Below, one piece after another: positions 1 to 6,588 of a stretch of DNA of 11,023 nt. A program made the position numbers and the translations under genes. Every line of letters starts with the position of its first letter. The stretch's first letter is position 1. The notes under the pieces are model-generated. The model had not been told where the DNA came from. It saw only the letters and a list, made by a program, of their open reading frames with translations, and did no database searches. Source of the DNA: CAZYWA01 sp964650975 [NCBI: uncultured bacterium] (GTDB lineage: Bacteria; JADJOY01). The stretch covers positions 1 through 11,023 of the forward strand of contig CAZYWA010000237.1 in assembly GCA_964650975.1 (NCBI GenBank), written 5' to 3'.

Positions 1-83
1 AACCAACCGCTCCGGGCGCGAGAAGCCGGGGCGGCCCACAAAACGAGCACGACCAACACAAGTGACGATCGCGGGCGATCCAT
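1..83 (-). CDS. Secreted protein, 5' end only (partial at left edge)
   Basis: An ATG at 83 opens a frame that runs off the window after 27 codons. The translation begins MDRPRSSLVLVVLVLWAAPA and then SRARSGW. This is a textbook export signal: two arginines, a hydrophobic core of about 12 residues, then small residues before a likely cleavage site near ASRA. A GGGAG sequence lies about 5 nt upstream of the ATG and supports this start. The gene follows the repeat protein (stop at 136) by 52 nt on the same strand, so the two could be co-transcribed. Nothing beyond the signal peptide is visible, so function is unknown. Confidence 0.6.
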   Translation of the reverse strand, partial: MDRPRSSLVLVVLVLWAAPASRARSGW

Positions 84-135
84 GTTCTCCCGTTCTATAA
101 GGCTGGCGGGTCCGGTCGCCTCAAGCGACCCGGTC

Positions 136-1002
136 CTAGGGCGCAGGCGAGAGCGTGCGGCACTTTTTCTCGCGGTCGCACGCCTGGACGCTGCCGAGTC
201 CGTGTTCGTCCACGGTGATACCACCGACTGGTTCGCCTGACTTGTTGCGGACGCCGACAAGTCCCCCGAGACGACTGGTGCCCAGCAACACCCCTGGTTT
301 CCCATCCGCATCGACCACGAGGACAGTACCACCGGTCGTGTCGGTTCCCACCATCACGCCCGCGTTCCCGGAAGCTCCGTGGACCGCAAGCGATCCTCCA
401 ACGGAGTCGGTGCTCAACTCCGCGCCGCCATTCCCCAGGGCGTTCGCCACGAGGACCGCCCCGCCGTTGGAGTTTGTGGCGAGCCCCGCCACTGCCTTCC
501 CGCCTGCGCTAAACACGCCGATCGTCCCGCCCGTGGCGCTCGCGCCTAGTCCCACAGCTTTCTTCCCGAAGGCGTTCGCCACCTTCACCGACCCTCCGGT
601 GGCGCCCGTACTCAACTCCACCAGCTCCACTCCAGCACCATCGGCAACGAGGACCCCTCCGGCGGCGTTGTACGTGCTGAGTCCTACCACCACCTTCTTC
701 GCAGCGTTGGCCACCGCAAGGCTCCCGCCGGTGGAGTCGGCCCCCAGCACCACACCGGCTACTCCCGCCTCGTTGACCACCTCGAGGCGGGAGTAGCCGG
801 TGTGGTGCTGGGGGCCGACACCGGCTACTCCCGCCTCGTTGACCACCTCGATCCGACGCGCCCGCACGAGATCCTGCACGCCATCGCCGGTCGCCGCGAC
901 GGTGGCAGCTCCTAGGGCGCAGAGCAGGAGCCCCCACGTCGCCAGGCGGTAGCGGCGCAGGCTGCGCTCCAACGCCTCGATCCGCTCGTCGGCTGTCCGC
1001 AC
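136..1002 (-). CDS. Membrane-anchored protein of about ten 21-22 residue glycine-rich repeats
   Basis: This is a 288-residue protein with a GTG start preceded by GGAGGT at 5 nt spacing. Residues 1-19 are charged and helical (DERIEALERSLRRY). Residues 20-37 (ATWGLLLCALGAATVAA) form one membrane segment or uncleaved anchor. From residue 50 to about 265 the chain is a solenoid of repeats with the pattern (S/T)hxVxNxxGxxxVxLxTxxxGG, where h is hydrophobic, for example SVKVANAFGKKAVGLGASA followed by TGG. Such short beta-strand/Gly-turn repeats suggest a beta-helical surface or periplasmic domain; this is inferred from the pattern only. The tail has two cysteines (QACDREKKC). Residues 63-72 (GPQHHTGYSR) break the pattern. 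They come from an inverted copy of the neighbouring DNA (see the repeat feature at 736-851). Ligand and role are unknown. Confidence 0.75.
   Translation of the reverse strand: MRTADERIEALERSLRRYRLATWGLLLCALGAATVAATGDGVQDLVRARRIEVVNEAGVAGVGPQHHTGYSRLEVVNEAGVAGVVLGADSTGGSLAVANAAKKVVVGLSTYNAAGGVLVADGAGVELVELSTGATGGSVKVANAFGKKAVGLGASATGGTIGVFSAGGKAVAGLATNSNGGAVLVANALGNGGAELSTDSVGGSLAVHGASGNAGVMVGTDTTGGTVLVVDADGKPGVLLGTSRLGGLVGVRNKSGEPVGGITVDEHGLGSVQACDREKKCRTLSPAP
736..819. repeat. Perfect 37-bp inverted repeat with 10-nt loop inside the repeat-protein gene
   Basis: Bases 736-772 are the exact reverse complement of 783-819. The loop is TTGACCACCT at 773-782. The structure lies in codons about 62-90 of the minus-strand repeat protein. 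Pairing stops at A735/A820 and T773/T782. It cannot be a terminator because it is mid-gene and has no T tract. Together with the 34-bp direct repeat (752-785 and 818-851) it forms an A - inverted A - A arrangement. Confidence 0.95.
752..851. repeat. 34-bp direct repeat, copies 66 bp apart (22 codons)
   Basis: Bases 752-785 and 818-851 are identical over 34 bp. The offset is 66 bp, exactly 22 codons, so the reading frame of the minus-strand protein is kept. The peptide EVVNEAGVAGV therefore occurs at residues 52-62 and again at 74-84. The DNA between the copies is the inverted arm described at 736-819. No other pair of protein repeats nearby is identical at DNA level, so this duplication is recent. 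Confidence 0.93.
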
Positions 1003-1120
1003 GAGTCACCTCCGGCTGAGCAAAGGACACCGCAGCCGTTCTACCTCCCGCGCGGGTTCGCCGCACTCGTCCCGGGCCGCGCGGCGTAGCAGGGCCTGTC
1101 GCTAAGGCGGATCAACCCGA

Positions 1121-1417
1121 CTAAGGGTCGAAATCGCTGCTCCAGCCTTCGGTCCGCTTCCTGAGGTCGGAGACCTCGAACACGCGCGTCAGTTGCCCGA
1201 GACGCGTGCGGTGCCGCCGCTGGACCCGGTAGACGGATTCTGCGGCCTTGTACCCGAGGTGCCTTGCGATCTCGACGCCTGGAAGCCCCCGAGCACCCAG
1301 GATCAGGACTTGGCGAATCCGGGGCTTCAGACCGCGCAGTATGGGGTCGACGGCGTCGAAAGGCTGGCCCCAGTCCACGGCCGGCTCCGGTTCGGTCTGG
1401 TTCGGTTCTGAGGTCAT
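1121..1417 (-). CDS. Small helix-turn-helix DNA-binding protein (sigma-region-4-like)
   Basis: This is a 98-residue protein with an ATG at 1417 and a GGGGAGGAAAG Shine-Dalgarno about 8 nt upstream. Residues 1-20 are acidic and proline-rich. Residues about 33-75 (KPRIRQVLILGARG, LPGVEIARHLGYK, AAESVYRVQRRHRTRL) read as a helix-turn-helix of the sigma-70 region 4 / LuxR type: a scaffold helix, a GVEIARHLGY turn, then a basic recognition helix. The C-terminus is short and hydrophilic. It lies between the integrase/tRNA scar and the repeat protein, as do many small regulators of integrative elements. A role as element repressor or excision factor is possible but not shown. Its target is unknown. 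Confidence 0.6.
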   Translation of the reverse strand: MTSEPNQTEPEPAVDWGQPFDAVDPILRGLKPRIRQVLILGARGLPGVEIARHLGYKAAESVYRVQRRHRTRLGQLTRVFEVSDLRKRTEGWSSDFDP

Positions 1418-1548
1418 TAGTCAGCTTTCCTCCCCTTGGTAGCGACGCTCCAAACGAATGTGCTCACCGCTACGCGGTGCCAGCGTGGGGCGCCTGGCAT
1501 CGCGGTGAATCAACACCCCGCCGGATTCGTGTGACGACCCGCGAAGGA

Positions 1549-1590
1549 GGTGCCGTCTGGTGCCGTCTTCGGTGCCGTTTGGTGCCGCTC
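1549..1590. repeat. Four tandem GGTGCCGYYY motifs (spacing 10, 12, 10 bp)
   Basis: GGTGCCG recurs at 1549, 1559, 1571 and 1581, followed by TCT, TCTTC, TTT and CTC. The spacing of about one helical turn puts all four on nearly the same DNA face. The cluster lies about 60 bp from the tRNA attachment core and the integrase remnant. Arm-type sites for a tyrosine integrase or excisionase would look like this and lie here. That assignment is an inference from position. Confidence 0.6.
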
Positions 1591-1617
1591 CGTGCATGGC
1601 CCTGCTACTGGAATCAT

Positions 1618-2078
1618 TCAACTTCCCGATTTCCTTGAGCCCCTCTTCGTGTTGTGGCCCTGGAGGTCGCCGGTTCGAACCCGGTCACTCACCCCATGAT
1701 TCTCGTTATTTGCGGCGAGAGGCGTTTCTGAACTTCCGTCGAGGGTACGTATAGGTACGTCAGGGCACATCGCCGCGAAGTCGAGGAAGCCGAGATTCGG
1801 CGCCGCCTCCAGGAGCGAGTGCGCGTAGACGCGGAGCGTGAGCGCCGGGTCGGCGTGGCCGAGTTCGTCGTCAGCCTTCCGCGCACCAGCGCGCGACGCA
1901 CGTGGATCAGCCCGCGCTCGAAGTCGATGTCCCGCCACTGGAGCGCCAGGATCTCGCCGCGCCGGGGCGCCGAATCGAAGGCGGTCGCGAGCATCGGGTA
2001 GAAGCGCGGCTGTCATTCCTCCGCGAGCCCGAGCAGCACGCCGACCTCGGCGAGAGCGAACGCGTCGACGTGCGTCAT
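1618..2078 (-). pseudogene. Tyrosine recombinase (phage-type integrase), internally deleted
   Basis: Two minus-strand frames together give integrase pieces. The first (about 2078 to 1880) reads THVDAFALAEVGVLLGLAEE, a TGA stop at 2013-2015, then QPRFYPMLATAFDSAPRRGE and ILALQWRDIDFERGLIHVRR. This holds the catalytic Arg-I box (RRGE). The second frame (from about 1880) resumes as DELGHADPALTLRVYAHSLL, containing the LGH box and the nucleophile Tyr (VYAH). The central part with the HxxR box, about 100 residues in this family, is gone, and the frame changes at the junction. The nonsense codon, deletion and frameshift together make it inactive. The N-terminal SAM-like domain is also missing, cut off before the cyclase gene. 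The tail (VSDRVRTGDLQGHNTK) is antisense tRNA sequence. Confidence 0.8.
1652..1696 (+). other. 3' half of tRNA-His: probable attachment (att) core
   Basis: The plus strand carries an anticodon loop TTGTGGC (anticodon GTG), stem CCTGG, variable loop AGGTC, T stem/loop GCCGG-TTCGAAC-CCGGT, acceptor strand CACTCAC, discriminator C and CCA. C73 and the GTG anticodon both point to tRNA-His. The 5' half is absent: the five bases before the loop (TCGTG) cannot pair with CCTGG, and no GTGAGTG acceptor strand lies upstream. Homology therefore stops at the anticodon loop, a common crossover position for tyrosine integrases. It is a tRNA fragment and not a working tRNA gene. The decayed integrase abuts it and its frame runs antisense through it. 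Confidence 0.7.
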
Positions 2079-2178
2079 CGTTGCGACGGGAGGCGATCGT
2101 CTACCCCGGTGGCGCCCATCGGACCGGCGAACGGCTAAGATCGCATCCGGCCGTCCTGTGCCACGACGGCCTCCGAGC

Positions 2179-2859
2179 ATGCCGCAGGCACCCGCCTCAG
2201 AGTCTCTGATCGCCGTGCTCGAGGCGCAGCGCGCGACGCTCGGCGACGCCGCGGTGGATTTCGCGATCGCGGCGCTGCGGGAGAAGCTCGGCGCGCCCGA
2301 GTCGTCGGCCGTCGACGCGCATGCGGGAAGCGGCGTCCCGCTCGCCGCCACTCCCAAGCTGCGCCAGGTCAGCATCCTCTTCTGCGACATCGCCGAGTCG
2401 ACGAGCATGCTGGAGCACTTACCGGCGGAGGACGCATTGTCCGTCGTCGGCGAAGCGCTGCAGCGCTTCGCCTGCATCGTGGCCGAGCACGGCGGCCAGG
2501 TGCTGCGCTTCACGGGCGATGGGCTCAAGGCCGCGTTCGGGACGGAGCAGGCGCGCGAGGACGACGCGGAGCGTGCGGTGCGCGCCGGTCTCGCGATCGG
2601 GCCGCGGCGCGCGAGCACGCCGCGCGCCTCAGGAGCGAGCTCGCGATCGAGCGGTTCGGGGTGCGGGCCGGCATCCACACCGGGCCGGTCGTCCTGGGCG
2701 TCGGGCCCGAGGCCGACAAGACCGCGATGGGCCACGCGGTCCACATCGCGGCGCGGCTCGAGCAGGCGGCACCGGTCGGACGGCTCCGCATCTCGCACCC
2801 CACGTGGCTGCTGGCGCGCGGGCGGTTCGACGTCGAGTCGCAGCCGCCGCTCACGGTGA
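2179..2859 (+). CDS. Class III nucleotide cyclase domain, N-terminal part of a frameshifted cyclase-ATPase
   Basis: Frame one of a large plus-strand gene. The ATG at 2179 is chosen over the GTG at 2158; neither has a clear Shine-Dalgarno. Residues 8-37 (LIAVLEAQRATLGDAAVDFA, then IAALREKL) are the short helical lead often found before the cyclase domain in AAA-linked cyclases. Residues 61-141 are the first half of a class III catalytic domain: SILFCDIAEST supplies metal Asp70 and FTGDGLKAAF supplies metal Asp114. Homology ends at AGLAIG (2599-2601). Beyond that this frame is arginine/serine-rich junk to the stop at 2859. Adding one G to the GGG run at 2599-2601 gives AGLAIGAAAREHAARLRSEL and continues directly into the 2661-5561 frame. 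In effect this is the first part of one protein of about 1,127 residues. Confidence 0.7.
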   Translation: MPQAPASESLIAVLEAQRATLGDAAVDFAIAALREKLGAPESSAVDAHAGSGVPLAATPKLRQVSILFCDIAESTSMLEHLPAEDALSVVGEALQRFACIVAEHGGQVLRFTGDGLKAAFGTEQAREDDAERAVRAGLAIGPRRASTPRASGASSRSSGSGCGPASTPGRSSWASGPRPTRPRWATRSTSRRGSSRRHRSDGSASRTPRGCWRAGGSTSSRSRRSR

Positions 2860-5561
2860 AGGGCAGCGAGGAGCCGCTGGTCACGTACCTCGTGACGCGC
2901 GCGCTGCCGCGCGGCGCGGCGCGAGTCGGACGGGGCGTCGAGGGTGTGCGGACCCCGCTCGTCGGCCGCGAGCCCGAGATCGAGGCGCTGCTCGCCACGA
3001 TCGCGCGAGCGCGAGACACGGCCACGGCGCAGCTCGCGACCGTGATCGGCGATGCGGGGCTCGGCAAGACTCGGCTGGTGAGCGAGATCGAGGCGCGCCT
3101 TCCGGCGGGCGCCAGGGTTCTCCTCGCGCAGTCCCAGCCCGCGAGCCTACTCCAGCCCTACGGTCTGCTGCGCGACCTGGTCGCGCGCTGGCTCGGCATC
3201 GCCGACGACGAGAGCGTCGCGGACGCGCGCGCTCGGCTGGTCGCCGGCCTCGCACCGCTCTTCGGCGAATCCGGCGAGGCGGAGGCCGAGCGTGTCGGCC
3301 AGCTCATCGGCGTCCATTTTTCGGATGACCCGGCGGCGCCACGTCCCTCGGGTCGCGAGCTCCGCGAGCGCGGCTTCCGCGCGCTGCGCAAGGTGCTCGT
3401 CGAGCTGGCCCGCGCGACCGTACCCGGTCCGCTCGTGCTCTTGCTCGACGACCTCCACTGGGGCGACGACGGCTCGCTCGACTTCGTGGAGGAGCTCGAC
3501 CAGTGCGAGGCGCCGATCGCCGTGATCGGGCTCGCACGCCCTTCCCTCGTCGAGCGCCGTCCCGCGTGGCTCGACGGCGTCGCGAATCGGATCAGCGTGC
3601 ACCTCACGTCTCTCGACGCCGGGCAGCGCGAATCGCTGGCGTCGGCGCTGCTCGCGCGGGTGGCCGACGTGCCCGAAGCGCTGCGCCGGCTCCTCGTGAC
3701 GCGCGCCGGTGGGAACCCGTTCTTCATGGAAGAGCTGGTGCGGATGCTGATCGACGACGGCGTGATCGACGTCACGGCGGAAGTGTGGCGGCTACGAATG
3801 GACAAGCTCGCCGGTCTGCGCGTGCCCGAAACCCTGGTCGGCGTCCTCCAGGCGCGCCTCGACGCGCTCCCTGCCGCCGATCTCTCGGCGCTCCAGCGAG
3901 CGAGTGTCATCGGGCCGGTCTTCTGGGACGCGGCGCTCGCGGCGATCGACCCGGAAGCGGCGGCCGCGCTGCCGTCGCTCGAGCGCCGCTCGCTAGTGCA
4001 GAGGCGCGCGGAGAGCGCCTTCGACCAGTGCGTCGAGTACGCCTTCTTCCACCAGATCCTCCACGACGTGACGTACGGCACCGTGCCCAAGGCGCCGCGA
4101 CGCGACGGACACGGCCGCGCCGCGCGCTGGCTCGCGGCGCGGGTCGGCGAGCGCGCCGGCGAGTTCCTCGCGATCACGGCCGAGCACTACGAGCGAGCCG
4201 GCGAGAGCGAAGAAGCATTCGATTACTACGGCCGCGCCGCGGAGGACGCCCTGAACCGCTGCGTCAACGAGTCCGCGTGGATCTACGCCGGACGGGCGCT
4301 GGCGCAGCCGGTGATCGGCGCCCATCCCCAACAGCACTACGCATTGCTGGAAAAGCGCCACCAGGTCGGGGACCGGCAAGGCAACACCGAGCGTCGTACA
4401 CAGGCTTTGGAGGCGATGGTGGAGCTGGCCGAGAAGATCGACAGCGACTGGATGCGCGCCGATACTCTTTCCGTCCAGGCCCTCGATGCCGACCGCGACG
4501 GCCGGCAGGAGGAGGCTCGGGCATTCGCGGCCCACTCGATTGCGCTCGCCGAGCGGATCGGCGCGGCGCCCGCGGCTACCCTGGCACACGGGATGCTCGC
4601 CTGGATCGCGGTGACCGAGCGGGATTTCGAAGCCGTGTACCCGCACCTCGAAGCCGGCATCGCGTGGGCGCGGCGCACCGCGGAGCTGCCACGCGAGCTC
4701 GGCGGATCCGTCTCCTACGAGCTCCAGCTCCGGATCATCGCGATCGAGGCCGCGATCGCCCAGCAGCGGCCCGTGGAGGCGGCCGCGGAGCTCGACCGCG
4801 CCATGGCGATTGCCGCGAAGGGCGACGCCCTGGATCGCTTCTGGCTCCTCAACCGGCGCGCGATGGTGGTTCGCGAGCTCGGTGACCTCGACGGTGCCGA
4901 GCAGGAAGGCCGCGAGGCTCTGCGATATGCCCACGAGATCGACATGCCACGTCACCAGGCGTCGGCGCTCAACTTCCTCGCCGAGGTCGCGGAGTTTCGA
5001 GAAGACGCGGTGACCCAGCGCGAGTTGGCCGCGGAAGCCGCGGCGATCGCCGCCGCCTGCAAGGCCGCCGACGTGGTGGTGCTCTCCCAGGTGCTGGAGG
5101 CCAGCGCCTGGGCTGCGCTCGGCGAGCCGGCGCGGGCGCGAGAGCGGCTCGAGCAGCTCTTGGAGCGGACGCGCATCGGCCAGAGCGCCGTCGATCGTCG
5201 CGTCGTGCTCGCCAGTCTGGCCGAGGTCGAGCTGGCCGCGGGCGACCTCGCGAGGGCGCTCGAGCGAGCGGAAGAGCTCCTCGCCCAGGACGCCCACGGC
5301 GGGCTGACGCCTCAGGCTCAAGCAGCCGTGTGGCGCGTCTTGTGCCGAGCGGGCGACCCGCGTGCCGCGGCGCTCGGTGAAGCGCTGGCAGAGCGCCTGG
5401 GGAAGGTCCTCGATCAGGTGGAGGACGTGGCCATCCGGGAGCGGATGGTCCGCATGCTTCCTCACTGGCGCGAGGTGGACCGTGCGGTGCGGGGGCGGGG
5501 GGTGGATCCGATTAGTCCGATGATACCGGCTGGGATGAGCAGTTCTGTCGCCGGATCGTGA
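2661..5561 (+). CDS. Cyclase C-half + STAND-type AAA ATPase + TPR-like helical repeats
   Basis: The frame opens at GTG 2661 (966 residues), but homology continues upstream to about 2601, so the true gene starts in the 2179 frame. Residues 1-80 finish the class III cyclase domain (GIHTGPVVLG, GHAVHIAARLEQ, PLTVKGSEEPLVTYLV). The usual transition-state Asn of the NxxxR motif is His28, with Arg32 kept. From about residue 98 (PLVGREPEIEALL) comes an AAA/NB-ARC-like ATPase: Walker A GDAGLGKT at 130-137, Walker B LVLLLDDLHW ending near 267, and GGNPFFMEELVRML as the STAND-like helical signature. Residues about 480-940 are alanine-rich helical pairs of TPR type (AFDYYGRAAEDALNR, for example). Such proteins are thought to couple ligand or partner sensing to ATPase-driven cyclase control. 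No membrane segment is seen, so it is probably cytoplasmic. Confidence 0.85.
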   Translation: MRAGIHTGPVVLGVGPEADKTAMGHAVHIAARLEQAAPVGRLRISHPTWLLARGRFDVESQPPLTVKGSEEPLVTYLVTRALPRGAARVGRGVEGVRTPLVGREPEIEALLATIARARDTATAQLATVIGDAGLGKTRLVSEIEARLPAGARVLLAQSQPASLLQPYGLLRDLVARWLGIADDESVADARARLVAGLAPLFGESGEAEAERVGQLIGVHFSDDPAAPRPSGRELRERGFRALRKVLVELARATVPGPLVLLLDDLHWGDDGSLDFVEELDQCEAPIAVIGLARPSLVERRPAWLDGVANRISVHLTSLDAGQRESLASALLARVADVPEALRRLLVTRAGGNPFFMEELVRMLIDDGVIDVTAEVWRLRMDKLAGLRVPETLVGVLQARLDALPAADLSALQRASVIGPVFWDAALAAIDPEAAAALPSLERRSLVQRRAESAFDQCVEYAFFHQILHDVTYGTVPKAPRRDGHGRAARWLAARVGERAGEFLAITAEHYERAGESEEAFDYYGRAAEDALNRCVNESAWIYAGRALAQPVIGAHPQQHYALLEKRHQVGDRQGNTERRTQALEAMVELAEKIDSDWMRADTLSVQALDADRDGRQEEARAFAAHSIALAERIGAAPAATLAHGMLAWIAVTERDFEAVYPHLEAGIAWARRTAELPRELGGSVSYELQLRIIAIEAAIAQQRPVEAAAELDRAMAIAAKGDALDRFWLLNRRAMVVRELGDLDGAEQEGREALRYAHEIDMPRHQASALNFLAEVAEFREDAVTQRELAAEAAAIAAACKAADVVVLSQVLEASAWAALGEPARARERLEQLLERTRIGQSAVDRRVVLASLAEVELAAGDLARALERAEELLAQDAHGGLTPQAQAAVWRVLCRAGDPRAAALGEALAERLGKVLDQVEDVAIRERMVRMLPHWREVDRAVRGRGVDPISPMIPAGMSSSVAGS

Positions 5562-5887
5562 CACTGAACATCGGCGAGGTGTGGGTGAGGGGCTGTCATC
5601 GTTATCACAGCGCCACGCCGGGGATCCTCCTCCTCACGCGGCGGTCCCGAAAGCGCTGACCTGCCCGAAAACCCCTGTGATTTCGGGAGATGGGTCCTCG
5701 CAGAGAGTTCGATAACTGTCCACGAAGGGACCCCATGCTCTTTTCTTGAATCGCCTTCGGTCGGTTACGGCCGGGGCCGTTCGTGCCTCCGGAGCCCACG
5801 ATTCGACGGAGGGGCCGTATGGGGCCGCTTAAGGCTCAGACAAACCGGGCAGCGCGTGCTGGCTACCGAACAGTCTGACCGAGACAT
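5562..5887. other. Gene-poor spacer after the cyclase gene, with one hairpin
   Basis: No convincing reading frame on either strand. A 7-bp perfect stem CCCGAAA (5664-5670) / TTTCGGG (5681-5687) encloses a 10-nt loop. A second upstream copy, TCCCGAAA at 5645-5652, could pair with the same right arm. There is no T tract, so it is at best a weak terminator for the plus-strand gene ending at 5561. An imperfect inverted pair (GGGTCC near 5692 and GGGACCCC near 5728) flanks about 40 bp and could be an insertion-element end, but no transposase is visible. Confidence 0.35.
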
Positions 5888-6000
5888 CCTCAGCGTGCCG
5901 ATCACGGCCCTCTCCGAACATTCATCGACGAACGCATTCGTGCGCGGGGCTTCAGCACAGTGAGCGAGTATGTGCGTGCACGGATCCACGCGAGGTACAC
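5888..6000 (+). pseudogene. Ribbon-helix-helix (ParD-like) antitoxin remnant
   Basis: From 5915 the plus strand reads RTFIDERIRARGFSTVSEYV then RARIHAR. This closely matches the first ribbon-helix-helix domain of ParD-type antitoxins (typical pattern LRxFVDERVxxGxYxSxSEYVRxLI). The expected leading strand appears just upstream in another frame as ILSVPITALSE (about 5889-5918), so a small indel separates the two. After the second helix the frame goes into low-complexity sequence (SCSTRLPPPPA) and stops at 6064. No ParE-like toxin is seen nearby. The piece is the N-terminal half of a decayed type II antitoxin. Recognition is by eye on a short motif. Confidence 0.5.
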
Positions 6001-6144
6001 GCGTCGCAATGCGGCGGGCTCGGTGTCGAGCTGCTCGACGCGATTGCCACCACCACCGGCCTGAAAATCCCGAGGCCGGTGGGCGCGGCCGATCACACGT
6101 GGAGGGCTGCGGCGCGTCAGCTGCGACCAAGTCCACCGGTGGCT

Positions 6145-6588
6145 TCACCGAACCAGATCAGGATGCTGTTCGCCGAGCCAAGCCTCGAACCGCGGAACGA
6201 GGGCGGTCGCGAGCGCGAGGATCTCGTCCGCCTCACGGGTGCTGACCATCCCAGCGGCCTCGTACTCGGCGATGTTCCGCTTCTTCCGGAATGCCTGAAT
6301 CTGCTGCACGGTGCCGGAGTCGAGGCCCAGCGTGTAGCGCAGCGTCTCGATCGCGCGCTCGTGTTTGCTGCTCGTTCGCGCGGCCTCGAAGCCCGACGCA
6401 GCCAATGCCGCTTCCGCGACCTTCAAGATCGCGTTGTAGGCGATGTTGAAGCGCCAGTCGTGATCCGAATCGACGTGCTGGGCGACCGCAACGTCGCGGC
6501 GCATGATCGCCCGGGCGTTCGCCGCGTCAGCCGGCCGCGGCTGTCGCGGGACGATCCACCCCGCCCGCTCGAAGTTCTGCAAGGACAT
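6145..6588 (-). CDS. HEPN-domain protein, toxin-type partner of the MNT gene
   Basis: This is a 147-residue, mostly helical protein with an ATG at 6588 and a GGGAGAC Shine-Dalgarno 4 nt upstream. Residues 45-65 (WRFNIAYNAILKVAEAALAA) and 100-110 (FRKKRNIAEYE) are the hallmarks of the HEPN group that pairs with winged-helix nucleotidyltransferases. In nuclease HEPN proteins the last motif is Rx4-6H. Here Arg104 is followed at +5 by Tyr109 (RNIAEY), so the catalytic His is replaced. In the HepT/MntA type the MNT partner adenylylates a Tyr near this motif, so Tyr109 is a candidate target; that is inference. The start lies inside the upstream MNT gene (62-nt overlap), so translation is probably coupled. 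Length is normal and the gene looks intact. Confidence 0.8.
   Translation of the reverse strand: MSLQNFERAGWIVPRQPRPADAANARAIMRRDVAVAQHVDSDHDWRFNIAYNAILKVAEAALAASGFEAARTSSKHERAIETLRYTLGLDSGTVQQIQAFRKKRNIAEYEAAGMVSTREADEILALATALVPRFEAWLGEQHPDLVR

Noticed and set aside
114-130. GGTCGC-CTCAA-GCGACC hairpin between the repeat protein and the left-edge gene
   Set aside because: Only six base pairs and no T tract on the minus strand; too weak to call a terminator.
136-1002. Possible CRISPR array, because of regular repeats in this span
   Set aside because: The regularity is at protein level (21-22 residues); the DNA repeats diverge and are translated, and no cas gene is present.
1421-1621. A 66-codon minus-strand frame starting at TTG between the tRNA fragment and the HTH gene
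   Set aside because: Its residues are the translation of the GGTGCCG array and other non-coding-looking DNA; there is no Shine-Dalgarno and no family resemblance.
1652-1696. Functional tRNA gene
   Set aside because: Only the 3' half exists; the D arm, 5' acceptor strand and 5' anticodon stem are missing.
3993-5564. A 523-codon open frame antisense to the cyclase-ATPase gene
   Set aside because: It mirrors the codon bias of the plus-strand gene, whose ATPase and TPR motifs are clear; the antisense translation is Arg/His/Gly-rich with no domain.
5605-5799. A 64-codon minus-strand frame rich in Arg and Gly
   Set aside because: It spans the hairpin region, shows no motif and has shadow-like composition.
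5765-6148. A 127-codon minus-strand frame opposite the RHH remnant
   Set aside because: It is Arg/Pro/Ser-rich without a recognisable domain, while the plus strand holds the RHH motif.
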